Source of the DNA: Paraconexibacter antarcticus
Lineage (GTDB): Bacteria > Actinomycetota > Thermoleophilia > Solirubrobacterales > Solirubrobacteraceae
NCBI RefSeq assembly: GCF_024220175.1
Contig: NZ_CP098502.1
Span: forward strand, 124,001-188,000
Reading direction: 5' to 3'
DNA length: 64,000 nucleotides
This document shows, piece after piece, positions 42,207 through 50,329 of the stretch (positions within the stretch are counted from its first letter, which is position 1; each line of letters begins with the position of its first letter). The notes beneath the pieces are model-generated. The model was not told where the DNA came from and searched no databases. It saw only the letters and a program-made list of their open reading frames with translations. The position numbers were made by a program, and so were the translations under genes.

Positions 42207-43652
42207 TCAGTCCCAGTGCGGGGCGGCCGACCCCGGGACCGCCGGCCCCGTCGCCCAGCCGAGCGCGGCGCCGCCGAGCGTCCCGGGCGGGCGCACGACC
42301 GTGACCTGGCCGAGCGGGGAGTCGAGGACGTCGAGGTACGGCGCGGGGGACGGGGGCGCGACGGCGCCGGCGGGGGGCGCGGCCGCCGCGCCCCCGTCCG
42401 GCGCGAGCCCGTCCGCCGGCGTGTGCGCGAGCAGCCACATCGCCGTCCGCGCGAGGGCGACCCGGGCGTGGGACACGCGCCCCTCGCGCGCGCGGAGCGT
42501 CAGCGCCCGCATGGCCGCCGCCGCGATGAGGTACCCGGTGCCGTGGTCGAGCGCCTGGGCGGGGAGGACGCCCGGCGTCGCGCCGCCGTCCAGCGAGGTG
42601 ACGTGCGCGATGCCCGTCGCCGCTTGGACGAGGCTGTCGAAGCCGCGGCGCGCGCGCCACGGCCCGGTCTCCCCCCAGGCCGACAGCGTCACCGAGCACA
42701 GGTGCGGGTGCTTCTCCTCGAGCTGGTCGTGGCTGAGGCCGAACGGGTCCAGCGCGCCCGGGCGGTACCCCGCCACGAGGACGTCCGCGTCGTCGAGCAG
42801 CCGGTGCAGGCGCTCGCGGTCGGGCCGGCTTCGCAGCTGCAGGTGCGTCGACCGCTTGCCCGGCCCCGTGTCGAGCCACGGCAGCGGGAGCTCGGCCATG
42901 AGCGGCGCGTCGACCCGCAGCACCTGCGCGCCGAGGGCCGCGAGCACGCGCGTGGCCACCGGGCCCGCGATGACGCGCGTGAGGTCGAGGACCTTCAGCC
43001 CGGCGAGCGGCCGCGACGGGTCCGCGCCGGACGGCAGCGCCGGGAGCGTCGTGGTCGCGCGGGGGACGCCCGGCTCGACGTCGAGCAGGCCCGCCTGGGC
43101 CACCGCGGTCCCGGGCTCGCCGCGCCGCCACCCGAGCGGGTCGCGCAGCGCGGCCGCGCAGCCACCGGCGGCGACGATCGCGCTCTCGAGCTCCACCGCC
43201 TCGCGCCCGGCGACGAGCGCCGCCACGCCGTCGGCGCCGGCCCGCGGGTGCCCGAGTGCGCGCATGAGCGCCGCGCGGTGGTGGGGGTAGTTCGCGTGCA
43301 GCCGGATCCAGCCGTCGGCCGTCGGGAGGAACGCGGTCAGCGGGTCCATGGGCGCGCCGGCGCCGTGCCCGTCGAGGAGGACGTGCCGCTCGCTCGTGAA
43401 GGCGACGGCGGCGTGCCCGGCGTCGAGCGCGGGCTCGGGGCGGCCGGCGCCCCGGGCGGCGGCCAGGTCGGCGGCGGCGAGCAGCATCGCACCGACCGTG
43501 GCGGTCGCGAGCGCCCCGGTCGGCAGCGGCCCGGGGAGCGGCGCGGCGCGGCCGCCGGGCCCGGTCCCGCCGGTCACGGTCAGGCGGGTCGCGGCGGCCG
43601 GGTCGCCCCCGATCGCCGCCCACGCCTCGGCCGCCAGGTCCGCGTGGCTCAT
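42207..43652 (-). CDS. CaiB/BaiF (family III) CoA transferase-like protein
   Basis: A 481-residue protein of the CaiB/BaiF CoA-transferase family, which moves CoA between carboxylic acids. The central part is clear: PLAGLKVLDLTRVIAGPVATRVLAALGAQVLRVD, DVLVAGYRPGALD, CSVTLSAWGETGPWRARRGFDSLVQAATGI and VLPAQALDHGTGYLIAAAA. The N-terminal ~215 residues diverge, lacking the usual start, so the chain looks rearranged compared with typical 400-residue members and could have lost activity. It overlaps the carboxypeptidase gene by ATGA and precedes tauE. Confidence 0.85.
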   Translation of the reverse strand: MSHADLAAEAWAAIGGDPAAATRLTVTGGTGPGGRAAPLPGPLPTGALATATVGAMLLAAADLAAARGAGRPEPALDAGHAAVAFTSERHVLLDGHGAGAPMDPLTAFLPTADGWIRLHANYPHHRAALMRALGHPRAGADGVAALVAGREAVELESAIVAAGGCAAALRDPLGWRRGEPGTAVAQAGLLDVEPGVPRATTTLPALPSGADPSRPLAGLKVLDLTRVIAGPVATRVLAALGAQVLRVDAPLMAELPLPWLDTGPGKRSTHLQLRSRPDRERLHRLLDDADVLVAGYRPGALDPFGLSHDQLEEKHPHLCSVTLSAWGETGPWRARRGFDSLVQAATGIAHVTSLDGGATPGVLPAQALDHGTGYLIAAAAMRALTLRAREGRVSHARVALARTAMWLLAHTPADGLAPDGGAAAAPPAGAVAPPSPAPYLDVLDSPLGQVTVVRPPGTLGGAALGWATGPAVPGSAAPHWD

Positions 43653-44677
43653 CGCCGGTCTCGCCTGCGCTCGTAGGCGAAGGCGCGATCGAGGAGCTTG
43701 ACGCTCTGCGCCGTGATGTCCGGCGAGTGCAGCAGGACGACCCCGAGCCGGTGCCCGCCGCGCTCGGCGGCGCCGACGACGCAGTGCCCGGCGGCGTCCG
43801 TGAAGCCCGTCTTGATCCCGAGCGCGCCCGGGTACCCGACCTTCACGAGCGGCTCGTGGCTGTAGAGGTAGAGCTTCCCGCCCTTGATCGGGAACGGGAG
43901 GATCGCCTGCTTGCGGACGACGATGCCGGCGAGGCGCGGCCGGTCGAGGAACGCCTTCGCGAGCGCGGCGAGGTCGTAGGCGCAGGTGTGGTTGCCCGCG
44001 TCGACGAGCCCGCTCGGGGAGGCGAAGCGCGTGCAGCTCAGGTGCATCGCCGCGGCGCGCGCGTTCATGAGCGCGACGAACGCCTTCGTCGTCCCGCTGA
44101 CCCGCTGCGCCAGCGCGATCGCGGCGTCGTTGCCCGACGGCAGCAGGAGCCCGTAGAGCATCGCCTGCACCCCGACGCGCTTGCCGAGCGGGAGGACCCC
44201 GACCTTCGAGCCGCCCGTCCGCACCGCCTGCTTCGTCACCCGCACGAGGCTCCCGGGCGGGAGGCGCTCGTCGACGAGCAGCGCGGTCATCATCTTCGTG
44301 ACGCTCGCCATCGGCAGCACCCGCGTCGGGTTGCGCCGCCAGAGCACCTCGCCGGTGTCGAGGTCGAAGACGAGGCCGGCGCGCGGCATGACGTGGAACG
44401 GCATCCGGATGCGGTCCGGCGCCGCGAGGTTCACCGCGAGCGACGTCGGCAGCGGCCCGGTGGGGAGGACGGGCCCGTTCACCCCCTGCGGCGGGATCGG
44501 CGGCAGCCCGTGCCCGTCGACCGTCGAGACGAGCGGCCCGGCCGCTGCCACCGCGCCCCCTTTGCCGTCGTGGCGACCGACGAGCGCGCCGGCCGCGACG
44601 ACCCCGGCCGCGCAGGCGAGCAGCGCGAGCGCGAGCGCGACGATCCGGCGGCGGACGTGATGGGGGCGGGTGCTCAC
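43649..44677 (-). CDS. D-alanyl-D-alanine carboxypeptidase (low-molecular-weight PBP)
   Basis: A 342-residue serine DD-carboxypeptidase that trims the terminal D-Ala of peptidoglycan stem peptides outside the membrane. An N-terminal membrane anchor/signal (IVALALALLACAAGVVAAGAL) is followed by the active-site SxxK in MASVTKMMTAL, the SGN triad in LLLPSGNDAAIAL, and KTG in GIKTGFTDAAGH. There is no obvious C-terminal PBP5-type domain. The GTG at 44677 overlaps the 58-residue membrane protein gene (GTGA), and the stop overlaps the CoA transferase start. Confidence 0.93.
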   Translation of the reverse strand: MSTRPHHVRRRIVALALALLACAAGVVAAGALVGRHDGKGGAVAAAGPLVSTVDGHGLPPIPPQGVNGPVLPTGPLPTSLAVNLAAPDRIRMPFHVMPRAGLVFDLDTGEVLWRRNPTRVLPMASVTKMMTALLVDERLPPGSLVRVTKQAVRTGGSKVGVLPLGKRVGVQAMLYGLLLPSGNDAAIALAQRVSGTTKAFVALMNARAAAMHLSCTRFASPSGLVDAGNHTCAYDLAALAKAFLDRPRLAGIVVRKQAILPFPIKGGKLYLYSHEPLVKVGYPGALGIKTGFTDAAGHCVVGAAERGGHRLGVVLLHSPDITAQSVKLLDRAFAYERRRDRR

Positions 44678-44850
44678 TCGGGCGGGTTGCGTAGCGCACC
44701 GACGATGCCGAAGCCGAACATGCCGAGGATCACCACCGAGGCGACGGTCAGGACGTCGAGGCCGTGCTTGACGATGACGGCGATCGTCAGGCCCGCGAAG
44801 ACGATGACGAAGGCGAGGACGAGGGACAGGACGAGGCGCTGGCTCTCCAC
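44674..44850 (-). CDS. Small membrane protein, 58 residues
   Basis: After a short charged start (ESQR) come two hydrophobic segments, LVLSLVLAFVIVFAGLTIAVIV and LDVLTVASVVILGMFGFGIVGAL, with a KHG turn between them and a polar RNPPE end. It should be a two-helix hairpin in the membrane. It lies 11 bases after the rhomboid gene and overlaps the carboxypeptidase gene by GTGA, so it is almost certainly translated. Function unknown; the context suggests envelope. Confidence 0.72.
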   Translation of the reverse strand: MESQRLVLSLVLAFVIVFAGLTIAVIVKHGLDVLTVASVVILGMFGFGIVGALRNPPE

Positions 44851-44861
44851 AGGAGGGCCTT

Positions 44862-45635
44862 TCAGGCGGCGAGCCCGCGCGAAGGCGCGTACTCGCTGCG
44901 TCGGGTGGCGAACAGGGTGATGGCCAGGAGGCCGAAGGCGAACCCGCCGACGTGCGCGAAGTAGGCGACGCCGCCTCCGCTGCCGGCCGGGTCGGTGAGG
45001 TCGAGGGCGCCGAACAGCAGCTGCTGCCCGAACCAGATCCCGAGGAAGACGATCGCGGGGACCTCGATGATCGTGAAGAAGAGGACGAGGAAGACGACGG
45101 TGACGACCTTCGCCCGCGGGTAGAGCAGCAGGTAGCCGCCGAGCACGGCGGCCACCGCGCCCGAGGCCCCGAGCGTCGGCACGATCGCGTCGGGGGCGAC
45201 GGCGATCTGGCCGGCCGCGGCGGCGAGGCCGCCGAGCACGTAGAAGAGCAGATAGCGGACCTTGCCCATGCTGTCCTCGACGTTCGCGCCGAAGATCCAC
45301 AGGAAGAGCATGTTGCCGCCGAGGTGCAGCAGGCCGGCGTGGCTGAACATCGCCGTGAGGAGCGTGACCGGGGTGGCGAAGCCGCCGTCGCCGACGCCCT
45401 TGCCACAGGCGATGTGCGACCCCCCGCCGACGACCGCGCAGTGCTGCCCGGGGTGCGTCACCTCGTAGGGGACCGCGGCGTAGTGCAGGAGCCGCCCCTC
45501 GTCGAGCGAGCCGCCGCCGAGGTCGATGCCGCTCTTCGGCTGCAGGAAGAGGTAGACGATGACGTTCGCCGCGATCAGGAGGATCGTGACGATCGGGATG
45601 TCGCGGTTGGGGAGGTTGTCCTTCAGGGGGAACAT
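44862..45635 (-). CDS. Rhomboid intramembrane serine protease
   Basis: A 257-residue rhomboid protease, which cuts membrane proteins within or near their transmembrane helix. The catalytic pair is present: Ser158 in TLGASGAVAAV and His228 in YFAHVGGFAFG. HLGGNMLFLWIFGANVED is the conserved second-helix region. The loop after the first helix holds two cysteines (C66, C77) that could form a disulfide outside. It is the first gene of the rhomboid-small protein-DacC-CoA transferase-TauE run, with TAGCCT 11 bases before the ATG. Confidence 0.94.
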   Translation of the reverse strand: MFPLKDNLPNRDIPIVTILLIAANVIVYLFLQPKSGIDLGGGSLDEGRLLHYAAVPYEVTHPGQHCAVVGGGSHIACGKGVGDGGFATPVTLLTAMFSHAGLLHLGGNMLFLWIFGANVEDSMGKVRYLLFYVLGGLAAAAGQIAVAPDAIVPTLGASGAVAAVLGGYLLLYPRAKVVTVVFLVLFFTIIEVPAIVFLGIWFGQQLLFGALDLTDPAGSGGGVAYFAHVGGFAFGLLAITLFATRRSEYAPSRGLAA

Positions 45636-45646
45636 CGGCCGCCCGG

Positions 45647-45652
45647 AGGCTA
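45647..45652 (-). promoter_or_regulatory. -10 hexamer of the rhomboid gene
   Basis: TAGCCT on the minus strand, 11 bases before the ATG. Confidence 0.5.
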
Positions 45653-45672
45653 CCCGCCGCCCCGGAGGACGG

Positions 45673-45690
45673 GGCCGGTGCTATCCGGCC
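45673..45690 (-). terminator. Hairpin at the end of lipA
   Basis: Arms ggccgg and ccggcc with a 6-base loop; the lipA stop codon lies within it. Confidence 0.4.
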
Positions 45691-46685
45691 GCCGCGGCGA
45701 GCGGTCCCGTGCCGGGCTCGTCCTGGGCGACGTGCTGATCGGCGTGGTAGCTCGAGCGGACGAGCGGCCCGGCGGCGATGTGGTCGAAGCCCAGCGCGTA
45801 CCCGGCCTCCTCGACGGCCTTGAACTCGTCGGGGTGCCAGTAGCGGACGACCGGCAGGTGGCGCTCGGTCGGGCGCAGGTACTGGCCGATCGTGATGATC
45901 TGCACGCCGTTGGAGCGCAGCGTCCCGAGCGCGTCGACGACCTCGTCGTGCGACTCGCCGAACCCGACCATGAGACCGGACTTCGTCGCGATCGCGTCGC
46001 CCGCCATCTCCTTCGCGTTGCGGAGGACCCGGTTCGAGCGCTCCCACGTCGAGCCGCGGCGGGCGATCGAGTACAGGCGCGGGACGACCTCCACGTTGTG
46101 GTTGAACACGTCCGGCTGCGCGTGGAGGACCTTCGCGAGCGGCATCTCCTGGCCGCGGAAGTCGGGGGTGAGGACCTCGACCTTCGTGCGCGGCGAGGCG
46201 CGGCGGACGGCGCGGATCGTCTGGGCCCAGATGCCGGCGCCGTAGTCCGGCAGGTCGTCGCGGTCGACGCTCGTGATGACGGCGTGGCGCAGCTGCATCC
46301 GCGCGATCGAGCGGGCGACGCGACCGGGCTCGAGCGGGTCGTTCCACGTCGGCTTGCCGCTCGTGACGTTGCAGAAGCCGCAGCGGCGGGTGCACGTCTC
46401 GCCGAGGATCATGAACGTCGCGGTGCCGCGCTCCCAGCACTCGCCGACGTTCGGGCAGGCGGCCTCCTGGCAGACGGTGTTGAGGTTCTCGTCCTTGATG
46501 AGCGCCGACAGCGCGCGGTAGCGCTCGCCGCCGGGGGCGGGCACCTTGAACCATGGCGGCTTGCGCTCGCGGAGGGGGCGGACGTCGTCGCCGAGGACGG
46601 TGAGGACGTTCATGCCGCCCGGGTTTGACCGCGACCGCGTCTGGTGGGCGCGGGGGGCGGCCGGGGCGTCGGGCTCGCTGCTCAT
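45681..46685 (-). CDS. lipA: Lipoyl synthase
   Basis: Radical SAM enzyme that inserts two sulfurs into protein-bound octanoyl groups to form lipoate. Both Fe-S sites are visible: the radical SAM CTRRCGFC and the auxiliary cluster in CQEAACPNVGEC, whose sulfur is sacrificed. The conserved RSSYHADQ near the C-terminus supplies the serine ligand. The 334 residues include a poorly conserved N-terminal tail; the ATG at 46685 is supported by TAGTCT 8 bases upstream, while an internal ATG (MNVLTVLGDD) is also possible. It works with lipB 1 kb away. Confidence 0.96.
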   Translation of the reverse strand: MSSEPDAPAAPRAHQTRSRSNPGGMNVLTVLGDDVRPLRERKPPWFKVPAPGGERYRALSALIKDENLNTVCQEAACPNVGECWERGTATFMILGETCTRRCGFCNVTSGKPTWNDPLEPGRVARSIARMQLRHAVITSVDRDDLPDYGAGIWAQTIRAVRRASPRTKVEVLTPDFRGQEMPLAKVLHAQPDVFNHNVEVVPRLYSIARRGSTWERSNRVLRNAKEMAGDAIATKSGLMVGFGESHDEVVDALGTLRSNGVQIITIGQYLRPTERHLPVVRYWHPDEFKAVEEAGYALGFDHIAAGPLVRSSYHADQHVAQDEPGTGPLAAAAG

Positions 46686-46693
46686 GAGCCTCC

Positions 46694-46699
46694 AGACTA
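46694..46699 (-). promoter_or_regulatory. -10 hexamer of lipA
   Basis: TAGTCT on the minus strand, 8 bases before the ATG at 46685. Confidence 0.5.
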
Positions 46700-46730
46700 T
46701 CGCCCTTGCGGCGCGGCCCCGGGCCGGGTG

Positions 46731-46736
46731 TAGGCT
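46731..46736 (+). promoter_or_regulatory. -10 hexamer of the 125-residue membrane protein gene
   Basis: TAGGCT, 7 bases before the ATG. Confidence 0.5.
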
Positions 46737-46743
46737 CGCGCGC

Positions 46744-47121
46744 ATGCCCACGCAACCGGGAAAGATCCTCAGCTCCATCCGCCTCGCGGTGGGGCTCGGC
46801 GCCTGGCTCAGCCCGGGCGTCACGGCGAAGCTCTTCGGCATGGACACGGCCGCGAACCCGGAGCTGCCCTACATGGCGCGGCTCTTCGGCGTCCGGGACG
46901 TCGCCCTCGCCGTCGGCACGAACCAGACGACGGGCCCGTCGCGCCGCCTGTGGTGGCAGATCGGGATCGCCTGCGACCTCTTCGACGCGGCCGCGGCCTA
47001 CCTCGGCGGCCGCAGCGGGTCGCTGTCGAAGCCGACGGTCATCCTCGCCGGCGGGACGGCGCTCGCCGCCGCCGGGCTGGGCGTCGCCGCGATGCAGGCG
47101 GAGGACGCCGCCCCCGTCTGA
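46744..47121 (+). CDS. Small DUF4267-like membrane protein
   Basis: A 125-residue protein with a hydrophobic start (IRLAVGLGAWLSPG), the motif YMARLFGVRDVALAVG that resembles DUF4267-type proteins, and two further hydrophobic stretches (IGIACDLFDAAAAYLGG; VILAGGTALAAAGLGVAA). It is likely an inner-membrane protein of three to four helices. Function unknown. It lies between lipA and lipB but is transcribed from its own promoter, convergent with lipB. Confidence 0.75.
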   Translation: MPTQPGKILSSIRLAVGLGAWLSPGVTAKLFGMDTAANPELPYMARLFGVRDVALAVGTNQTTGPSRRLWWQIGIACDLFDAAAAYLGGRSGSLSKPTVILAGGTALAAAGLGVAAMQAEDAAPV

Positions 47122-47138
47122 GCGCCGCCGGGCCGCGC

Positions 47139-47837
47139 TCAGGCCACGGGCTCGCCCCACACCGACGTGGCGGGCGCGTCGACCGGGACCAGGCCGTGCT
47201 CGGCGGCGAAGGCCTGCGCCATCGCCGCCGCGAAGCCGGTCACGCGTGCCGCGCCCGCGTCGCCGCCCGCCTCCTGGAGGACCGAGGTCATCTGCACCTC
47301 GGGCAGCCCGCAGGGGACGACCCAGCCGAAGGGCTGCAGGTCGTTCGTGACGTTCACCGCGAAGCCGTGGGTCGTCACGCCCCGGGCGACGTGGACGCCG
47401 ATCGAGGCGATCTTGCGGTCCTCCACCCAGACGCCGGTGTAGTCGCGGCCCTCGTCGTTGCGCGTGCGGGGGACGATCCCCTCCGCCCGCAGCGCGGTGA
47501 CCATCGCGCGCTCCATCCGGCGGACGAACTCGACGACGGCGTCCGTGCGCATGATCGGGTAGCCGACGAGCTGCCCGGGGCCGTGGTAGGTCACCTTGCC
47601 ACCGCGGTCGACGTCGACGATGTCGATCCCCTGGGAGCGGTACCAGGCCTCGCCCATGGGCAGCTCGCCCTCGCCGGTGCGGCGGCCGCGCGTGTAGACG
47701 GGCGGGTGCTCGAGGAGCAGGAGGGTGTCCCCGATCGCCTCGGCCTGGCGCTCGGCGCAGAGCCGGTGCTGGAGGGCGAGCGACTCGCAGTACTCGACGG
47801 TCCCGAGACAGACGACGCGCAGTTCCGCGGTGGCCAT
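47139..47837 (-). CDS. lipB: Lipoyl(octanoyl) transferase
   Basis: Transfers octanoate from acyl carrier protein to the lipoyl-domain lysine of 2-oxoacid dehydrogenases. The 232 residues show the family core: LLLLEHPPVYTRGR, the RGGKVTYHGPGQLVGYPI loop, the catalytic lysine in RKIASIGVHV and the catalytic cysteine in WVVPCGLPEVQMTSV. The ATG at 47837 has TACAGT 6 bases upstream. Together with lipA it gives the complete endogenous lipoate route. Confidence 0.95.
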   Translation of the reverse strand: MATAELRVVCLGTVEYCESLALQHRLCAERQAEAIGDTLLLLEHPPVYTRGRRTGEGELPMGEAWYRSQGIDIVDVDRGGKVTYHGPGQLVGYPIMRTDAVVEFVRRMERAMVTALRAEGIVPRTRNDEGRDYTGVWVEDRKIASIGVHVARGVTTHGFAVNVTNDLQPFGWVVPCGLPEVQMTSVLQEAGGDAGAARVTGFAAAMAQAFAAEHGLVPVDAPATSVWGEPVA

Positions 47838-47843
47838 GCGCCC

Positions 47844-47849
47844 ACTGTA
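47844..47849 (-). promoter_or_regulatory. -10 hexamer of lipB
   Basis: TACAGT on the minus strand, 6 bases before the ATG. Confidence 0.45.
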
Positions 47850-47872
47850 CGCGGCGCGTGGCCCGGCCGGAC

Positions 47873-47878
47873 TACCCT
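47873..47878 (+). promoter_or_regulatory. -10 hexamer of the 214-residue membrane protein gene
   Basis: TACCCT, 10 bases before the ATG. Confidence 0.45.
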
Positions 47879-47888
47879 CAGACGCGGG

Positions 47889-48533
47889 ATGGACCACGAT
47901 CCGGGCGACGAGCACGAGGAGGACGGCTGGCGCGACCGCGCCCGCCGCCTGCGCTGGCGCCTGAGCGGGGCGTGGCAGCTGCCGACGTTCGCGGTCACGA
48001 CGGTGCTCGGCACGCTCGTCGTCCACTGGCGCCCGTTCGCCGGGACGAGGACGGACGTCGCGAGCGCCTTCCTCCTCGCGGGCTTCGCGAACCTCGTCCT
48101 CCTCGCCGCGGTCGCCCCGGCGGCGGGGTGGCTCCTGCGCCGGCGGCGCCCCGGGCTGCCCCGGGCGATCGCGACCGACCACGCCGGCGCGACGCTGCTG
48201 GCGGCGATGCTCGGCCTCTTCGTCGTCCTCGGGCTCGCGCACCACGGCGCCGTCGTCGACGCCCGCCACGCGGACGACCGCGAGCTCGCCGCCGCCCGCG
48301 CCTACCTCGTGCAGCACGGCACCGACCAGTACGTCCGCCACGCCGCGCGCCCGAGCGTGTGGAAGCAGGCCGACTTCCTCTACCGCACGTGCTTCGCGGG
48401 GGACGACCCTCGCCGCAACTTCTGCCTGTTCGTCGACCTCAGCCACGACCCGCCGCGCGTGACCCGCGACCCCGACCAGCAGCCGAACTCGTTCGTCGCC
48501 GGGACCGACAACCCCGGCCGCCAAGGGCACTGA
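47889..48533 (+). CDS. Hypothetical membrane protein, 214 residues
   Basis: I do not recognise the family. A charged N-terminus (DHDPGDEHEEDGW) is followed by about three hydrophobic helices (LPTFAVTTVLGTLVVHW; FLLAGFANLVLLAAVAPAAGWLL; TLLAAMLGLFVVLGLAHHG). The C-terminal ~80-residue soluble part contains two cysteines (FLYRTCFAG and RRNFCLFVDL) and the phrase VKQADFLY-like VWKQADFLYRTC. That soluble part probably faces outside and could form a disulfide. It is transcribed divergently from lipB. Confidence 0.72.
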   Translation: MDHDPGDEHEEDGWRDRARRLRWRLSGAWQLPTFAVTTVLGTLVVHWRPFAGTRTDVASAFLLAGFANLVLLAAVAPAAGWLLRRRRPGLPRAIATDHAGATLLAAMLGLFVVLGLAHHGAVVDARHADDRELAAARAYLVQHGTDQYVRHAARPSVWKQADFLYRTCFAGDDPRRNFCLFVDLSHDPPRVTRDPDQQPNSFVAGTDNPGRQGH

Positions 48534-48621
48534 GCCGCGGCCGGTCCGGGCGCGCACAGCGACGCGCCGGGGTTGTCCACCGACCTCAAGCGGCGCTCGC
48601 CGGCTGCCGATATCGGTCGAG

Positions 48622-49251
48622 ATGCAAGCAACCCGCGGTTTCCTGGCGTCGCTCGGCGCCGGGCTCAGCCTCATCGTCGCGGGGACGCTCGCCCTCACGT
48701 TCTGCAGCGCGATCATCGCCTACGAGGGATGGCCGGGGGTGCGGGTCCAGCGCACCGCCGACGAGCGCGCGCTCGTGGCCGCCGTCCAGGGCGGCCCGGC
48801 GGGCGGCGTCACCGAGCGGGTCTCGCTGCGGCTTCCGGCGGCGGTCTCGCGGCACCGCCGCGCCGCCGCGCGGCGCGCGGCCTCTGCCACGGCGCGGCGC
48901 CGCACGCACGCGACCCGCACGCTGGTCGGGGTGGTCAGCCCGCGCTCGGCGGTCGCCGCGCTCGGCGCCGGGCCGGCCGGCGCGAGCATGCCCGCGACGA
49001 CCGCCGTCGCGCCGGCCGCCAAGAGCGCGAAGAAGCTCACGGTCCCCGCCGCCGGCCAGGCGGTCTCGCAGGTCGGCTCGACGCTCGGCACGACGGTCAC
49101 GAAGACGGGCAAGACGCTCGGCGACGCGCTCGCGCCGGCCGCGCCGAACGTCGCGACCGCACTCACGGACGCGGCCGCCTCCGCCGGGCAGGCGGTGACC
49201 GACACGACGACGACGGTCGGCCGGGCGGTCGACGAACTCGTCAAGCCCTAG
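48622..49251 (+). CDS. Hypothetical exported or membrane-anchored protein, Ala-rich
   Basis: A 209-residue protein with an N-terminal hydrophobic segment (LASLGAGLSLIVAGTLALTFCSAIIA), then an Arg-rich middle (RHRRAAARRAASATARRR) and an Ala/Thr-rich C-terminal half with repeated GxALxxAA helices (TLGDALAPAAPNVATALTDAAASAGQAVTD). No known domain is recognised. It probably stays anchored by the N-terminal helix. The start at 48622 is the first ATG before the hydrophobic segment. It converges with the E2-like gene. Confidence 0.6.
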   Translation: MQATRGFLASLGAGLSLIVAGTLALTFCSAIIAYEGWPGVRVQRTADERALVAAVQGGPAGGVTERVSLRLPAAVSRHRRAAARRAASATARRRTHATRTLVGVVSPRSAVAALGAGPAGASMPATTAVAPAAKSAKKLTVPAAGQAVSQVGSTLGTTVTKTGKTLGDALAPAAPNVATALTDAAASAGQAVTDTTTTVGRAVDELVKP

Positions 49252-49265
49252 CGGCGCGGGCCGGG

Positions 49266-49964
49266 TCAGTCCCGCAGGGCGGCGCCGCACTGCAGCAGCT
49301 CGCCGACGCGCGCGAGGAAGCGGGCCGCGGCCGCGCCGTACACGGCGCGGTGGTCGCAGACGAGCGTGAGGTCCATCGCCCGGCGCACGACGGGCTGGCC
49401 GTCGACGGGGAGGACCTTGTCGCGGATGCGGCCGACGCCGAGGATCGCCGCCTGCGGCGGGACGATGACGGGATCGAGCCCGTCGACGCCGAACATGCCG
49501 ACGTTCGAGACGGTGAACGTCGCGCCGCTGAGCTCGGGCTGGGTGATCTCGCCGGCCCGGACGCGTGCCGCGAGCGTCTGCAGGTCGCTCGCGATCTGGG
49601 CGGCGCTCTTGCGGTCGGCGTCGAAGATCGTCGGCACGACGAGGGTGCCCGGGGCGTCGACCATGACGCCGACGTTCACGCGGTCGTAGCGCTCGAGCTT
49701 CGCGTCGCGGTAGGCGCCGTTGAGCTCGGGGTGCTCGCGCAGCGCGAGGCCGCAGGCGCGGACGACGACCGCCGTGGTGCTGGGCCGGTGGGCGCGGGCG
49801 AGGACGGTGTCCATGACCGCCTCGAGCCGGACCGTGAAGTCCGGGACGATCGCGCGGGACTCGGCGGTCCGGCGCGCGATCGCGGCCTGCGCGCGCGTCA
49901 GCTCGATCGTCGTGGTGGCACCCTTCGCGGTGCTCGCGGGCGGCGCGGTCGCGGGCTCGGACAT
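49266..49964 (-). CDS. 2-oxoacid dehydrogenase E2 catalytic domain, lipoyl-less, Asp-to-Tyr
   Basis: A 232-residue protein with only the trimer-forming acyltransferase domain of E2 enzymes. There is no lipoyl domain and no peripheral-subunit binding domain. TRAQAAIARRTAES, VRACGLALREHPELNGAY, DAPGTLVVPTIFDADRKS, TFTVSNVGMFGVDGLDPVIVPPQAAILGVG and TLVCDHRAVYGAAAARFL match E2. The catalytic histidine H205 is kept, but the usual Asp of DHRxxDG is Tyr209. It may be a degenerate E2, an acyltransferase with another partner, or a core-assembly subunit. TAGGCT lies 8 bases before the ATG. Confidence 0.82.
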   Translation of the reverse strand: MSEPATAPPASTAKGATTTIELTRAQAAIARRTAESRAIVPDFTVRLEAVMDTVLARAHRPSTTAVVVRACGLALREHPELNGAYRDAKLERYDRVNVGVMVDAPGTLVVPTIFDADRKSAAQIASDLQTLAARVRAGEITQPELSGATFTVSNVGMFGVDGLDPVIVPPQAAILGVGRIRDKVLPVDGQPVVRRAMDLTLVCDHRAVYGAAAARFLARVGELLQCGAALRD

Positions 49965-49972
49965 CGCGCTGG

Positions 49973-49978
49973 AGCCTA
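49973..49978 (-). promoter_or_regulatory. -10 hexamer of the E2-like gene
   Basis: TAGGCT on the minus strand, 8 bases before the ATG. Confidence 0.5.
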
Positions 49979-50022
49979 CTCAGGCGGTTTGCGCGGGGCG
50001 GTGCGGTCCGCCCGGGAAGGCG

Positions 50023-50280
50023 TCAGGCGTCGCGGCTGACCCGGCGCACGCGCGGGATCGGCGCGGGCTTCGGCGGGACCGGCGCGTTGGGGTCGGTCAG
50101 GCGCCAGGTGCTGCCGCGCCGGACGACCGGCCAGCCCGCGAGCTGCAGCGCGTAGAGCGCCTGCGCGGGCATCGTGACGCCCGCGGCACGGAGGGCGTCG
50201 ACCGACGCCGAGCCCTGCTCCTGCAGGAGGTCGAGCGCGATCCGGGCCTCGCTGGTGAGCTCTGACGCGCGGTCGTCCAC
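50023..50280 (-). CDS. Small winged-helix-like protein, 85 residues
   Basis: The N-terminal 60 residues read like a helix-turn-helix with a wing (EARIALDLLQEQGSASVDALRAAGVTMPAQALYALQLAGWPVVRRG), as in small actinobacterial DNA-binding proteins. A Pro-rich tail ends in RVRRVSRDA. I chose the GTG at 50280 because TACGCT lies 7 bases upstream; the ATG at 50328 would leave one base to the divergent gene start. Function unknown. Confidence 0.6.
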   Translation of the reverse strand: MDDRASELTSEARIALDLLQEQGSASVDALRAAGVTMPAQALYALQLAGWPVVRRGSTWRLTDPNAPVPPKPAPIPRVRRVSRDA

Positions 50281-50287
50281 TCCCCCG

Positions 50288-50293
50288 AGCGTA
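50288..50293 (-). promoter_or_regulatory. -10 hexamer of the 85-residue protein gene
   Basis: TACGCT on the minus strand, 7 bases before the GTG. It decides the start of that gene. Confidence 0.45.
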
Positions 50294-50329
50294 GTGGACC
50301 GCGGCGGCGGCGCGTCCGTACCTCCCATC

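Noticed and set aside
50281..50328. ATG at 50328 as the start of the 85-residue protein
   Set aside because: It would leave a single base to the divergent start at 50330 and would place the TACGCT promoter inside the gene.
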